Source: Talinum fruticosum (taxonomy: Eukaryota > Streptophyta > Magnoliopsida > Caryophyllales > Talinaceae). From it: a DNA stretch of 64,000 nucleotides. The position numbers and the translations under genes were made by a program. Each line of letters starts with the position of its first letter. The stretch's first letter is position 1. Where the stretch lies: positions 744,001-808,000 of the forward strand of contig JAITYX010000078.1 of the NCBI GenBank assembly GCA_021018815.1, in the 5' to 3' direction. Under the pieces are notes generated by a model that saw only the letters and a program-made list of their open reading frames with translations, did no database searches and was not told the origin of the DNA. This document shows, one piece after another, positions 47,107-59,340 of this stretch.

Positions 47107-48055
47107 TAGGGGTGAGCACGACCGACGGTACCTCGAACCGGACCGGAACCGGTCAAACGGGTAAGGTTCGGAATCGGAACCGGTCAAACGGGTAAGGGTA
47201 AGGTTCCTAAAATTTAGGAACTCGTCAAATGGGTAAGGGTAAGGTTCCTAAAATGAAACCACGGAACCGGAACCTGGAACCTGTTTAGACAGGTTCTAGA
47301 ACCGTGGGCACCCGAATACGTTACTAAAATTTTCAAAATTTTTCAGTTTTGAGGCCCATGAAATTTTTACTTTTGAATTTCTAATGTGTGGCCCAACTTA
47401 TTAGAAACCCTAATCTCCTTCCTCCTCGTCATTTCGCGTTGTTCCATTTCGCGTTCCTTTATTTCGCCTCTCTCGCGTTGCTCGCTCTCTCTCCCCTCGC
47501 GTTGCTCGCTCTCGCTCTCTCTCTCTGCTGGTGCTCGTTGACTCGCATTGTTCCGCTCTCTCTTTCTCTGCTCGCTGCTCATTGACTCGCGTTGTCCGCT
47601 CTCTCGACGAATCGAATTTCATTTCGCGTTGCTCTGCTCTCGCTCCTTCATTTCGTGTTGCTCTGCTCTCGCTCCTTCATTTCGTGTTGCTCTGTTTTGC
47701 TCCTTCATTTCGCGTTGCTCTGCCCTTTCTCTGCTGTTGCTCGTTGACCTCCTCCCAGTCCTCGTCGGCGTTGGTGTCGCCTCCTTCCTTCCTCCCACTC
47801 CCAGTCCCAACTCTCCCTTGTGGCTTCGTCCTCATCGGTGCTCTCATTACAAAATAGGTAATTTCTTAATATCTTGTTGTAAATAGGGTACCTTGGAACC
47901 GGAACCGGAACCCGAGGATAAGGGTAAGGTTCCTAAAATTCAGGAACCGGAGCCCGAGGGTAAGGGTAAGGTTCCTAAAATTCAGGAACCGGTCAAACAG
48001 GGTAAGGGTAAGGTTCCTAGTTTTGGTACAGGGTACCCGGAACCGCTCACCCCTA
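47107..48055. mobile_element. Non-autonomous hAT element, 949 bp, perfect 8-bp target duplication
   Basis: Terminal inverted repeats TAGGGGTGAGC and GCTCACCCCTA bound the element. The 8-bp flanks CCTGCGAG (47099-47106 and 48056-48063) are identical, as expected for hAT. Both ends carry repeated subterminal strings (GGAACCGG, GGTAAGGGTAAGGTTCCTAAA), the usual transposase-binding layout. The interior (47400-47860) is CT-rich with a 33-bp tandem unit (TTCATTTCGTGTTGCTCTGC...) repeated about three times near 47620-47720. No transposase is encoded. The open frames inside are low-complexity. Confidence 0.88.
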
Positions 48056-49150
48056 CCTGCGAGGTATCCCCACGTGAACCACCCAGCGCCATTTTCCCGA
48101 GCCCGAATCCCTCCCTAAAAACTTTTCTCTCCTCCCTCAAACCACCCCCGCCCCCACGTGATACCCTTCCTCCAATTAAACCCGAACCCTTAAACTTTCT
48201 TTCTCCCGTCAAATAGCCCCACGCCCCACCCCCAAATCTTAACTTTTTTATTATTTATTTCTTTTATTATTTATTTATTTACTTTTTAAAAAAAAATTTA
48301 TGTTAGCATATTTTTTAGGAAAATATTCCCAACTAATTTTATACATAAAGAGATAAAATTGAAGGGATGGAAGAAATACCGACCTCAATTTTAGGGCGTG
48401 AAAATACGAACTCCTTTGGATTGAAAAATATCGACCCTATTTGGAGCAACAAATTAGCGACTCCTTTAGGACGAAAAAATTGTCGACTCTTTTGGGTAAA
48501 AAAATATTAACCTATTTCGGAATGAAAAAATGGCGACCTCAACTCCATTAGGAGAAAAATATTGACCCTTCTTTAGTCGAGAAAAGTCGAACCCATTTCG
48601 GTGAGTATATGTCAACTTTACATTAGGATGAAAAATAGCGGCTCCTTAGTACGGGCTTCCGTAGGGTGCCTTTGATTGTACCCAAGTCACAATTTTACGT
48701 CGGATGTTTATGTTAGCTCCTCGCTTTCCCTCTAAACTTGATGTCAAGAAGGGACATTTAGCTTTGGGCTATAATAACGATCGTGCATCTTGAAGATCAA
48801 AACATCTTCTTCCTTTTCAATTTGCCAACAACCACTCCTTTCATTTTTTAAGAAAAATGTGGGCACCCGATTGACTTTTGCTAGTGTCCGGAGAGCAATC
48901 ATAGATTGAACCTACATAGGCATGGCGTGCCAAGACAAAGTTTTTTATGCATATAGCTTGTAACAATTCCTGTGGAACAAAAGTGCTCTTCAAGGGCATT
49001 GACCTTGTACTTTTTCTTAGTGACTTAGAGCTTGAGTGACGTCTTTTAGGGATCATCTATGACCCTATGGAATCTTCGCTTGACGAGAGGCGTACACTCT
49101 GTTTTTTTCCGTCCAAGGGGTCTTCCTTTGATAAGTGTATGCACCTAAGG
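48056..49150. other. Non-coding Tat-2 sequence
   Basis: C-rich to about 48230, then AT-rich with GACTCCTTTGGG/AAAAATAT-type repeats (48380-48640), matching the first Tat copy. No gene recognised. Confidence 0.5.
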
Positions 49151-49989
49151 ACGATAGCTAATCTCTTCGTGCTTGGCCTTGTCTCATGCTTAGCTCTCGC
49201 TTGCTTTGATTTGTCATATACTTCTTACCTTAGCTTGATTGTACATCATTTGCTTTTTCTCACGCATTTTTAGTTGTTGTCGAGTTTTAAATTCTCGCCA
49301 TTAAGTTCGTGTTATCTCCTTACTTCGATTGAGCTAGTGGTTCGTGCTGCGACCCTAACTTTTGAGGATTGATGTCGCCTCATTGAGGGAATCATGTTAG
49401 CCCATTGAATTTTGCGACTTGGTTTGGTTGCATTATGGAGTCATGTTAGCCCCTACTATTGCCCCCAAACTCGGCGAAGAACGAAAATGCGAAACATAAG
49501 AAGTTACATGACTTACCTAAATGCATACTCATTGTATAAACGAGGGAAAATTAAAGTTCGCACGAAAAGAGGAATTTATGCCCCCGTTGAGAACTTTCGG
49601 AAAAGATGCATCAAGCGTAGGCGATACCTTTACAAAATTGGGACTTGTTCTAAGAAGGGACACTCACGCAAGACAATGAGCTTCCACGACACTAGTGCTA
49701 GAAATAAAGATAGCTAGAGCGACGAACTCTATTTACAAATATGTCCACAACACCTAGGCAAAGTATCTCTTGTAGTTGTCACTTTGTTTGGGGAAGATGC
49801 TTCTTTCCTTCGAAAGGGCCAACGATACCTTGTGTAGAGTGCCTTGGTAACAAAAGTTTTTCCTTCGTGCGAGTATCATAATCTCGGAGCCTTCGGTTGG
49901 AAATTCCACCTCAGGTCGCTTTCTCTCGTGGTCATCTTGGGTCTCCTTGACGTCCTTTTTCCTTTCAATTAACTAGCTGAAGGCTTACA

Positions 49990-50430
49990 TAGTAGCATTC
50001 TCAAGAAGTCTTCTAGTCCCCGTAAATCTTGCCTATGATGTCATTATGAAGCTCGTATTACATGAACAGGAGGTATAGGACGATGAAAACTTTGACCTTG
50101 TTAAGAGTAGGGCATCAAATAATGATGTTGTAAGCCGAAGGGACGTCCACCACCAAGAAATATATTTCAATGTTTCTATCCTTTTCCTTTTCTCTTATCC
50201 GAATGGGTAGGCGTATCATGCATATGGGATGAATTGTTTGCCCCCAAATCCAAAGGTGGAATTGACGAGGGAATAGAGATCTTAAGCAAAATATTTATGC
50301 TTGGTTTAAGCACTCCATGGTAAAGATGTCCACCGAACTCCCCGTATCTACGAGGATCCTTCGGACTATGGCATCTCGAGACCTTCAGGTTAATAACCGG
50401 GGATCATCAAGGGGGTGGCCATACCTTTCA
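49990..50430 (-). pseudogene. Tat-2 aspartic protease fragment
   Basis: On the minus strand AIVRRILVDTGSSVDIFTM is readable in one frame, with the DTGSS codons at 50348-50334. Downstream parts correspond to the first copy's protease C-terminal region but are broken by frameshifts. The active-site block is better preserved here than the flanking sequence. Its role would be Gag processing. Confidence 0.65.
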
Positions 50431-50795
50431 AGTCTTGCTCTTCGAAATTCATGGTTAGAACTTTCAAGGGTAGAGGTTGGCTAACTATAAAGACTCGTTG
50501 AGCATTTCGAGATGAGCTTTCCGAAGGATAAAGTCAAGCACCCCACGAAGCCCCCAATGATAGTTGCCATGACTCATGTTGAGTCTTCTTCGTCGTAGCG
50601 GTTGTCCCCAAGGTTTGAGGAATCTTGCTATGCTCCTATGGTACCCCTCTTGAGGAAATGATCGATCCGGATGTTATTAGTGAGGTCCCCATGTGCTTCT
50701 TTTAATACATGACATTCAATGGTGTCATATCTCGTTTGTTCATGGAACTCACAATACTTGTTGAAATTCTACAATTTGTAAGGAGTTATCATGGG

Positions 50796-51745
50796 TAGGG
50801 GTGTGCGAAAAAACCAAAACCGAAAAATTAATTCGAAAACTGAAAAACCGATTCAAAAATCGGTTAACCAAATAAAATTTGTCGGAAAATTGGTTCGGTT
50901 AACCGAACCGGATTTTTTCGGTTCGCGGATCGGTTGCGAATCAGAATCCGAAAAAATCGGCTAACCGACGATTAACCGAACCGAATTTTTCTAAAAGAAA
51001 ATCCTACATATATAACCTAAAACCCTAAGTTGTGTTTGTCTCGCTCCGCCTCCCTTCCTTTTTTTGCATTTGCTTGCTGATGGTCCATCCCTTTCTCTCT
51101 CCCTTTCTCTCTCTCTGGAGCAAGAATTGAATAATGGAAGGTGCCATTGTTATTTCTCGAGCCCACCTCTCACCTCTTCGAAAATTTGCTCCTACTTTCT
51201 ACTCTCCCTTTCTCTCTCTCTCTCTAGGACAAGAATTGAATAACCGAACCCGATTATTGCTCGGAATCTTTGAATAATGGAAGGTGCAATTTGCTCCTAC
51301 TTTCTATACCCTCTCTTCTTGCCTCTTCGAAAATTTCAATTTCGGATCTCGAAATTTCATTTGACTCGGTATATATGTCCTTTCTCTCCCCTCTCCCTCT
51401 CTCTCCTCAAGGTAGCCCACCTCTCGCCCTCGCTCGTCGCCGGCGACGCTACCGGTGATGTTGTCGCCAGCGACGGTCTTTTGTCTCGGATATATCTCAT
51501 ACTCGATCCACTGCTTTTCGAGGTTGCCTTCCTCTTTGCCTCTCCTCTTAATCTTTCAATGGTTAATTATAAATCCGAACCGAAAAATCGGTTAACCGGA
51601 CCTTTTGGTTTGGTTACGGATTGAGAATTGGCCAATCCGCAAATTTGGTTAACCAAAGTTTCGGTTAACCGAAAAATTTGATCGGTTACGGATCAAACTT
51701 TTAACTATCTCGAAAGTTCGGTTAACCGATTTTGCACAGACTCTA
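50796..51745. mobile_element. Non-autonomous hAT element, 950 bp
   Basis: It starts TAGGGGTGTGCG and ends TTGCACAGACTCTA, an imperfect inverted pair. The 8-bp flanks are ATCATGGG (50788-50795) and GTCATGGG (51746-51753), differing at one base. Subterminal CGGTTAACCGA- and AACCGAACCGG-type strings recur at both ends. The interior has two copies of a CTTTCTCTCTCTCT plus AAGAATTGAATAA segment (around 51090-51135 and 51205-51245) and two copies of GAATAATGGAAGGTGC. No transposase is encoded. Confidence 0.78.
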
Positions 51746-51753
51746 GTCATGGG

Positions 51754-52219
51754 AGTTAGCTTTCTTAACATTGGATAACCTTTGATCTCCATCAAGATGC
51801 TCCTTGGGTCGGTATTAAAGCATGATTGACATCGTAGCCCTTGTGTCTCTTTTCGACTTTCCGAGTGAGCTTTTCGTCCTCTCCCCTCCCGTTGACTTCT
51901 TCTCCTTCAACACATATTTCTATGACTTGGATGAAGTTTGCTACTTTCTGAAGTGCCTCCTCCAAGGTGCATATCTTTTGCTTAACAAGGCGAATTTGAA
52001 TCTTCCACCCTTGAGCCCATTAAGAAAGGCAATATAGGGCTTACTTCATCTTATAATTCTAGGATTAAGACAACTTCTCCATGGAACCTTCGGACATAGT
52101 GCTTAGGAGGTTCATTCTTTCCTAAATTGACTTTGGAGATATGGATGCTCGTTCTCTTACGCTCATGGCTCGCAATGAATTGTCCGATGAACTTCTTGCA
52201 CAATTCCTCAAAGGAGTGT
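51754..52219 (-). pseudogene. Tat-2 gag fragment
   Basis: Colinear with the gag of the first Tat copy: it shares TTTGATCTCCATC, GGCGAATTTGAATCTTCCAC-type and GGATGCTCGTTCTCTTACGC-type strings. It is heavily mutated and stops abruptly at 52219. Confidence 0.6.
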
Positions 52220-52595
52220 CATCCCCGTCCCGAGTCGGCGAAGAATATCATCCCCGTCCCCATCCCCGACGGGTCCCCGATCTCGAGCGAGTCCCCGATC
52301 TTCGACAACAAACCCCGAATTCAAGTACATCATCCACCATTTTCAGATACAAAATTCTAAAAATATCACTCTTTCCACATAAAAATCTTTACAAAAGAGA
52401 AGACTCCATTTAATTAATACAATTCAAAAAAACGGACAAAATTATTGAATTTGGGATAGAAGAAATCGTACTCCAATTTCTAGTGCAATTTCATGGCGTT
52501 CAATCTAAAAACTAACAATAGTATTTGTCGTTCTTGGTGACAGGGTGGTGGTTGTGGTGCCTAGCAGCTCGGCGGATGCCTTACGACTTGGCTGG
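52220..52595. other. Unassigned, with a CCCCGTCCCC-rich patch
   Basis: 52217-52320 is built from ATCCCCGTCCC and GGGTCCCCGA strings, resembling ends of common plant hAT-like repeats, but no matching second terminus or target duplication was found. The rest is plain sequence up to the LTR start. Confidence 0.35.
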
Positions 52596-54052
52596 TGTAA
52601 CGCCCCCAAGCACCATTACTTAATAATCCCCTAATTAGAAAATATTACGTATGGCTGTAGCGGAAGATAACGATTGAAGGCGTTACCGTCGCTATAAAAA
52701 TAGGACAAGGCTAATTAAGCAAAATAAATAAAATATAATTTGCGTATCCAATTGTTACACTTTAGTTGGGCCTGATAGGGAAAAATGCTTACATCCCAAG
52801 TAGTTAAGTCATACTTCATATCTAAACAAGGCCCAAAATAAAATTCGGTGGTTTAGTGGCATTATATTTATACAACCCACATATTCGTCTATTCCAAAAG
52901 ATAATATGCAACATATAATAATATTCAAGGTCATACCCAAGCCACGGTTGAGGGCAAAACAACTGTGAACATCTAAGCACATTCAAAACCAAAAATACAA
53001 CATGTCCAACCATGGTTTTCCTTCGTCGGACTTGGTAGGTAATTGATTGTTCACCAATGCTTTCCTAAAACAAAAACAGTAAAATATTTTGACGAATGAT
53101 TCGAAACTCGTAACGAACATTCCTCGCACAGTCCAAATTGCTTTCAAACATCTTGATTGAGCGCGCGCATTTCAATTCATTTTAATTCGAAATCGGAGGG
53201 GAGAGAATATGATTCAAACTTGCTTGCTACTTATGATCCGGAATTGGAACCCCTTATATAATTGATGCGATCTTTGAGTAAGGTGCACACTTCCCGGACG
53301 ACCGAGAAACCGAGTTGAAGCCGCGCGGTGGAACCGAAGGGCGTAAGCCTTGATAATTAATAATTGATAATTGATAACCGATCGGGGACCACTTTATTAG
53401 ATGACAAAACTTAATTTGCAAATGATTCATTATTAGTTATATATATATGAAGTATTGAGACTTACTCGAAACATGTGAATTTTCGAAAAGTATAGGCAAG
53501 TGAACGTACTCGAATTTAAAATTTTTCCTCCCCTTTATGAAATATAAATTTAGCGGCTCATCGACGACAATAGTGACCCCGCTGCTGTTTCAAATAGGTC
53601 TTTATTATTAATAACATTTAAATTTAAGTTTTATTGTAATATCTTCGATAAATAAACTTGCACAAATGTTTATAACTTTATAAAAATTGGTTAAGCTAGT
53701 TTCATTGATTTTAACATAATTATAATTTGTTAATTTACTTGAATCAAAATACTTTTATTTTAAATTTTGTTCGTACTTAGTCATTGCAACTTGTTTAGCA
53801 TATAAAAGTATGATTCTAACAAGTGTTATCGCTACTACCACTACATATAAAAGTATGATTCTAACAAGTGTTATCGCACCACCACCACCACTACGACCAC
53901 TACTACCACTACCACCACTACTACGGCTACTACTACTACTACTACTACTACTCCTACTACTACTGCTATCAGCTATCGCTATTGCTATCACAGCATCGCT
54001 GCTGCCGCTGCCGTCGCTGCTGCTGCCGCTGCTCATCTGCTATCACTATCTG

Positions 54053-54090
<38 letters not shown>

Positions 54091-55221
54091 GCCGCTGCCA
54101 TCGCTCCTCCTCCTCCTCCTCCTACTACTACTACTACTATTACTACTACTACTACTACTACTCGCTGCTACTACTATCGCTATCGCTACTATCGCTGCCG
54201 CTGCTACTACTAGTACTACTACTCCTATCGCTACTATCGCTACTACTCGCTGCTACTCGCTGCTGCTGCCGTCGTCGCGATCTGTTGCTCGCTACTACTA
54301 GTACTACTACTCCTATCGCTACTCCTGTTGCTACTACTACTGCTACTACTACTACTACTACTACTTTATATACATCTCATTAACTATCCATCAATTAATT
54401 AATTTTCTCAAATTATACATATCACACAACACATTAATTCAAATTTATATACATCTTTTCCACAACAAGATTCATCTCCATATATATAATTAGGTACCTC
54501 AAAAATTTGCTCAAATTTGACATACTTCTAAACTTACTTCAATCTTCATGTACATCTTTTCTTCCATTTCTTCAAATATTACCAATCCCAAAATACAATA
54601 AAACCATCAATCTTACTCAAAATTTACGTCAAAGAATTCCCAATTCGCTTCACAAAATCACAATTTAATAAGTGCAATTACATTCATTCATTCTCATAAC
54701 AATTCATTCCATCAAGAACACTAAATCACAATCATTTACACTAATTCAAGTTCTTTCCAATTCAGCCTTTAAATTCACACCATAAATACATTTTTAAACC
54801 ATATAATTCAATTGACAATTATAATAATAAGTAAATAATGAAGATAGATAAACTAGGGTTTAGGGTTTCACCTTTAAAACCCAAATGATGGAACCCAAGG
54901 AGAGGAAGGAGTGGTGGTGGTACACGGCTGAGCTCGAGCATCTACCGGGTAGCACCAATGTCAAATGCCGGCGGACGGGGCTGCGGTGGCTGGCCAGGTG
55001 GTGGGTGGCGAGGCAGGGCACGCGAGAGAGGGAGAAGGGAGAGAGAGAGAGAGAGAGATGCGACTTTTGGGCGGCATCGGCGCCGGCTTCGGCCGGTGTT
55101 GGTGATGTCCGGTGGCCGAAGGTGAGGTGGAGGGAAGGGGGAAGAAAGGTGGAGGCAGCAGTGCATGAGAGAGGAAGCACGGGAGAGATGTAGAGGAATG
55201 AAAGATGATGAATAGGCTAGG
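52596..55221 (-). repeat. Chromovirus 3' LTR, first part (interrupted)
   Basis: It starts TGTAACGCCCCC and is colinear with the LTR at 30391. It contains the AAGGCGTTACCG box about 80 bp in, a trinucleotide array at 53876-54365, and a GC-rich block (54890-55190) like that of the 2.6 kb LTRs. It is cut at 55221 by the MULE. I infer that it continues at 60644 and finally at about 62395-62853. Confidence 0.62.
53876..54365. repeat. Compound trinucleotide array (CTA/CCA/GCT-type)
   Basis: About 490 bp of mainly CTA units, mixed with CCA, GCT, ATC-GCT and CTC units. Just before it, a 34-bp string starting CATATAAAAGTATGATTC is duplicated in tandem (about 53799 and 53845). Open frames here encode poly-Leu, poly-Tyr or poly-Ser and are not genes. 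Confidence 0.92.
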
Positions 55222-55381
55222 GAGTGCTCTAATTAAACTACCCTTAAACTCTCCGAATTGTCAAAAATGCCACTAATTTAATCGATGGTAATCGTCCGCC
55301 ACTAAGTTAGTAATTACGTAAAAAATGCCACTCGGAGGTTAAAGTGACCGGCTGAGGCCGGTAAAAACCTAGGCAACCGGT
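55222..55381 (+). repeat. MULE left terminal inverted repeat
   Basis: 160 bp, paired with 60484-60643. Long TIRs of this size are typical of MULEs and usually hold the promoters of the element's genes. Transcription inward from here would drive the transposase. Confidence 0.88.
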
Positions 55382-55924
55382 CACAACCCACGAATGTTAA
55401 CTGTTTAACGTGATTGAACTACCTCATTCACACTCTTCCCTCATTTTGAATGAAACCGAAGAACATCTTTCTTCCCTCTCACTCGTCTCTCTACGTCTCT
55501 CTCTCTACTCTCTCCATTTTACTCACACTCAATTTCGTTTGCTTGTAATTGGAAATTCAAACCCTAAATGATTTTTATACCGCTTGGAAACTCAGCTTAA
55601 GGTTAAGGCGATCAACTACGGACAAGGGAAGGGGATACAAAGGAACTGCGATAAACCAACACGCCGGGTAAGTTTTTAGGGTTTTTTTTTTTGAAAATTA
55701 TGACAAGTTGGGGTTGAATTATGAGATGTTGGTGTTACAATTACTTTGTATAATGTTGATACTAAGTGAATTAGTTCTGAAATCGTAGTTTAAAATTGTG
55801 AAATGATTGAAAGTTAGTATTTTGGGGGAGGGGTGGGATTGCTCTGTTTGGGTATGAAGTTGATTTTTATGAATGTTTGTCATTATTTTTTACTTGATTA
55901 TTTTTGTAATTTTCAGAATAAGTG

Positions 55925-58420
55925 ATGAGGGAATTTGTAAGCTGCGTATTTTCCATGGGGGGATTTCAAAGAGTTACACACTTGATATATTGTGAGAATG
56001 AGATGGATGAGATACAATGTGATCCCGACTTATTGAGTCTTGGGGATGTCAAAGAGAATGTGGTAAACTTAGGTTATACTGAAGAGAGAATAAAAACAAT
56101 TTACTTCTGTAAGCCTAGATTAGCTTTTCAGGATAGTTTAGTAGCATTAGAAAGCGATGATGATATAGGGAGCTGAGTGATATGTGCAAGAAAAATGAGT
56201 TTATATGCTTGTATGTTGACCACAATGATGATGCAATAGATGGAGGTGAAGAATGTGAACAGGAGAGTGATGGTGGAGTAGGGTCGGATGATGATGGAGC
56301 AGGGTCGGATGATGATGATGATCTATGGTAAAAGGATGATGATGATCTATGGTCGGAGGATGATGATGTTGATAATTCAGAGGTTAAGGAAAAGAAAAAG
56401 AAAATAAAAGAGGAATTAGCTGCTGAGAGACAGGGTGGCAGTGATGTTGAAACCGATGAGGAAGGAGTAGGTGAGGAAAATTATCATGATTCGGACAATG
56501 CAGAGAGTCCAAGTAGTGAAAGTGAACATGAGAATGAAACAAAAAGGAAGAAGAGTGTCAAATACCCAAGACATAAGGGTAGTTCTTCAACCGAGCTTAA
56601 GGTTGGCTTAAATTTCCCAATAAGGATGGTTTAGTGAAGGCGAGTTGAGAATTACAGGATTGTTAAAGGGTATCACCTTCAGGTCAAGAAGAGTGATAAA
56701 GTGAGCTATCAGGTGTGTTGTTTGGGTGAAAGCCGTGAATGGAGGCTTTGGGGATCACAGATTGGGAAGGAATTGACATGGCAGATAAAGACTTTGGATA
56801 AAAAGCACACATGTCTGCCTTTTAGTTTTTAGGCGGGCAAGAGGCACATGTCTCGTTGATTGGTTAGCTGAACATTATAAAGAAACATTTAGAAGATAGC
56901 CTACATTGACTGCGAGAGATCTTCAAGGCATAGTTAAGGATGAGCTTAACTATAATGCCACTTTATCTATGTATTCTAGAGCTAGGAGAAGAGCTTTACA
57001 ATCAATTGTGGGTGATTATAAGAGTCAATTTGGGCAGCTCGGGGATTATGCTTGGGAGGTATACAAACAAAACCCAAGGACTTCTTTAAGAATAAGAACC
57101 TCTAAGGATCAGCAAGGGCAGTATATATTTAGGTTCTTATACATATGCCCAGTGGCCTCCGAAAAGGGGCTTCTTGGATGGTTGTAGGAGGGTGTTGTAT
57201 CTTGATGGATGTTTCTTGAAGGGTCCATGGGATGGTTAGCTCTTCTATGCAATTGGCAGGGATGCTAATGATCAAATATATCCTGTGGCATGGAGTGTTC
57301 CACAAAGTGAAAGCAAGGAAAGTTGGGGTTCGTTTGTTGAGAAATTGGTGACTGATTTAGAAATTGGAAATAGATATGGATGGACTATTATCTCCGACCA
57401 TGCGAAGGTATGTTATTAGTATAATTTTGTTGTTTAATTTAAGTAATGTAATTATAGTTTCTAACTTTTTGTATGATGTAACAGGGCTAATTGATACAGT
57501 CTTGACTCGGATGCTCGAGGTCGAGCACGAGCTATGTGCTAGACATGTTTATGCAAAATTAAGAAACACTTGGAGAGGTGAGTAGTATAGGGAGGTGTTC
57601 TGGAAAATTGCAAAGTTAACTCATGAAGTGAAGTTGAAGAGATACATCAAAGAAATGCAAGTCCTTGATGCAATCGCTTGGCAGCTTTCAGAGAAAAAGG
57701 GCCCAAAGAATTTCGGCGAGTTATACTTCAAAACACATGCCAAGTGTGAATCAGTGGACAACAATTGAAATCTCTAATGGATTCATTATCAATGCTAGGT
57801 ACATGCCTATTATGTCAATGTTAAAGACTGTTTATAAACCAATCATGAAGAGAATTGCAGAGAAGAAAGAATGGACAGAACACATTTCGATGTCTGTTGC
57901 TCCTAGGATATTAGAGAAGTTACAAAAGAGGAAGGAGAACTCAAGGTTTTGGGAGGCAATCGGGGAGGAAATGGTTTTTATAGTGTTTGTCATGGCACGT
58001 AAGAGTATGTGGTCAACTTGAATGATAGAAGTTGTAGTTGTAGGTCATGGGAGATTAGTGGACTCCCTTGTGCACACTCCATTGCAGTGATGAGAGAGGA
58101 GACGCTAGACCCTGTGAAGTTTGTGCATGACTGCTACTCTACTCGAATATTTGAAGATCACATACTTACACACTCTTATGCCCATCAAAGGAGAAGATAT
58201 GTGAGAAGTCTGCCACTGGTGAACTAATAACTCGCTCCAGTGTTTAAGCCAAAGAAGAAAGGGACTTCACAATTCGAAGAAGACCTGAAGCTTGGGAGCA
58301 AAGGAAGGGGGTAAGAAAGGTAAGATCAGCAAAGATGGGCAGAGAATTCATTGTTCCAATTGTGGTCAAGCACGTCCCAACAGGTCCACATGCACACAAA
58401 GAGTATCCAAGCTCAAGGTT
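55925..58420 (+). pseudogene. MuDR-type transposase, decayed
   Basis: The ATG at 55925 opens MREFVSCVFSMGGFQRVTHL and continues about 80 codons, then a frame change. An acidic stretch (56220-56560) is followed by the DNA-binding N-domain (YRIVKGYHLQVKKSDKVSYQ, about 56655-56715). The catalytic domain shows LDGCFLKGPWDG (about 57197), ARDANDQIYPVAWSVPQSE-like codons (about 57262-57312), ISDHAKG split by a 77-nt GT-AG intron (57408-57484), and EHELCARHVYAKL (about 57521). The SWIM finger CSCRSWEISGLPCAH is at about 58031-58075. A C-terminal knuckle near 58350 reads CSNCGQARPNRSTC, with Pro at the usual His position. At least three in-frame stops and several frame changes inactivate it. It would have bound the TIRs and cut the element. 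Confidence 0.85.
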
Positions 58421-58740
58421 TTCTATATGCATACTTGTTTCTGCCTGTTTTTTTTTTTTTATTTTGTTTGTTTCTTTATGCTATTTACCTGCTTGTTTGT
58501 GTGGCTATGTTTGAGTGATTCAGGTTGTGTTTGTGTGGCTGTATTAAGTGACTGAGGTTGTGTTTGTGTGGCTGTATTAGGTGAATGAGGTTGTGTTAAG
58601 TGACTGAGGTTGTGTACCTGAAGCCGTATTAAGTGCTTGAGGTCTGTGTTGGGTGATATGGTACTTATTGTTGTGATCTCGTGTTAAGGTGAGAAGAAGG
58701 CCAACTCAGCCTGCACAATCCGACCTATTCCAAACTCGAA
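58421..58740. repeat. T-run and minisatellite in the MULE
   Basis: A T-run (58450-58460) is followed by imperfect 30-40-bp repeats of GTGTTTGTGTGGCTGTATTA and AGTGACTGAGGTTGTGT to about 58660. It is probably in an intron of the transposase gene, because Pro/Gln-rich coding-like sequence resumes at about 58690. Confidence 0.55.
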
Positions 58741-59340
58741 TCAGGTCAACCTCCTCACCTCTTTATTTCTCAACTTTGTGGGATCAATTCTAACTTTGTA
58801 TATGCAGGTCAACCTCAAGCAGCCCAACTAGGCCAACCTAAGCCACCCCACATTGAAGAAGGTCAACCCGAGCTACCCCAACCCGAGGCATCCCACACCG
58901 ACATTGACAACGTTCACAAAAGGAGTCGGACTTCTCAAAAAGCTATGCGAAAAGAAGGAAATGTGATGCATCCCCACAAAGCAACAACCTCGGACATCCT
59001 CAAAAATCCTTCTCAACCCCCCAAACTGAAATGATCGAACCACCTATGGAAAAGAACTTTCATGTGAGAGTTAGGCTACCCAAAACTGCCTCTACTACAT
59101 CTTCTTCTACTCCATCTACTTCAAAAAAAAAATGTGTCCTCTGCACCAGTAGCACCACATCCAACAACCAGATCATCATAGAAGAAGAAGTCCACCAAAA
59201 GTCAACTAACCAGGAGGTCAAACCGAATCCCGAAATATGCAAACCCAAGTCGGACATATGTGGTGCTCGGATAAATGATGTGCTTCACCAGCAACTTTTG
59301 TTTTCTTTTTCTTATGAAACAGTTAGGCTCCAATGTTAGG
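58741..59340 (+). pseudogene. Possible C-terminal exons of the MULE transposase
   Basis: + strand frames rich in Pro, Gln, Ser and Thr (58805-59035, then 59031-59339) show low-complexity tails such as TTSSSTPSTSKKK. Such variable tails often follow the knuckle in plant MULE transposases. No catalytic motif is present. Exon limits are not fixed; an AG before GTCAACCTC at about 58808 could be an acceptor. Confidence 0.35.

Larger units (their letters stand above)
46294..52219 (-). mobile_element. Second, older Tat-like element copy, gag-PR only
   Basis: Colinear in the same orientation with the internal part of the 4282-12120 element. 48300-48480 matches 7170-7330, 48640-48760 matches 7440-7560, 50040-50420 matches 9170-9560 (protease), and 51754-52219 matches about 9935-10370 (gag). 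No LTR is seen at either end, so it is truncated. As in the first copy, no RT, RNase H or integrase lies between protease and the C-rich region. Two hAT elements have inserted at 47107 and 50796. Confidence 0.75.

Noticed and set aside
47388..47886. Overlapping 65-112-codon frames in a CT-rich region
   Set aside because: They lie inside a non-autonomous hAT element, are built on a 33-bp tandem repeat, and show no domain.
47140..48030. GGTAAGGGTAAGG strings resembling telomere-type repeats
   Set aside because: They are subterminal repeats of the hAT element, only two or three units at a time, and do not match TTTAGGG.
53810..54383. 163- and 171-codon frames of poly-Leu and poly-Tyr
   Set aside because: They are translations of the trinucleotide array.
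54860..55193. Open frames on both strands before the MULE
   Set aside because: Same GC-rich LTR region as above, with no domain or conserved frame.
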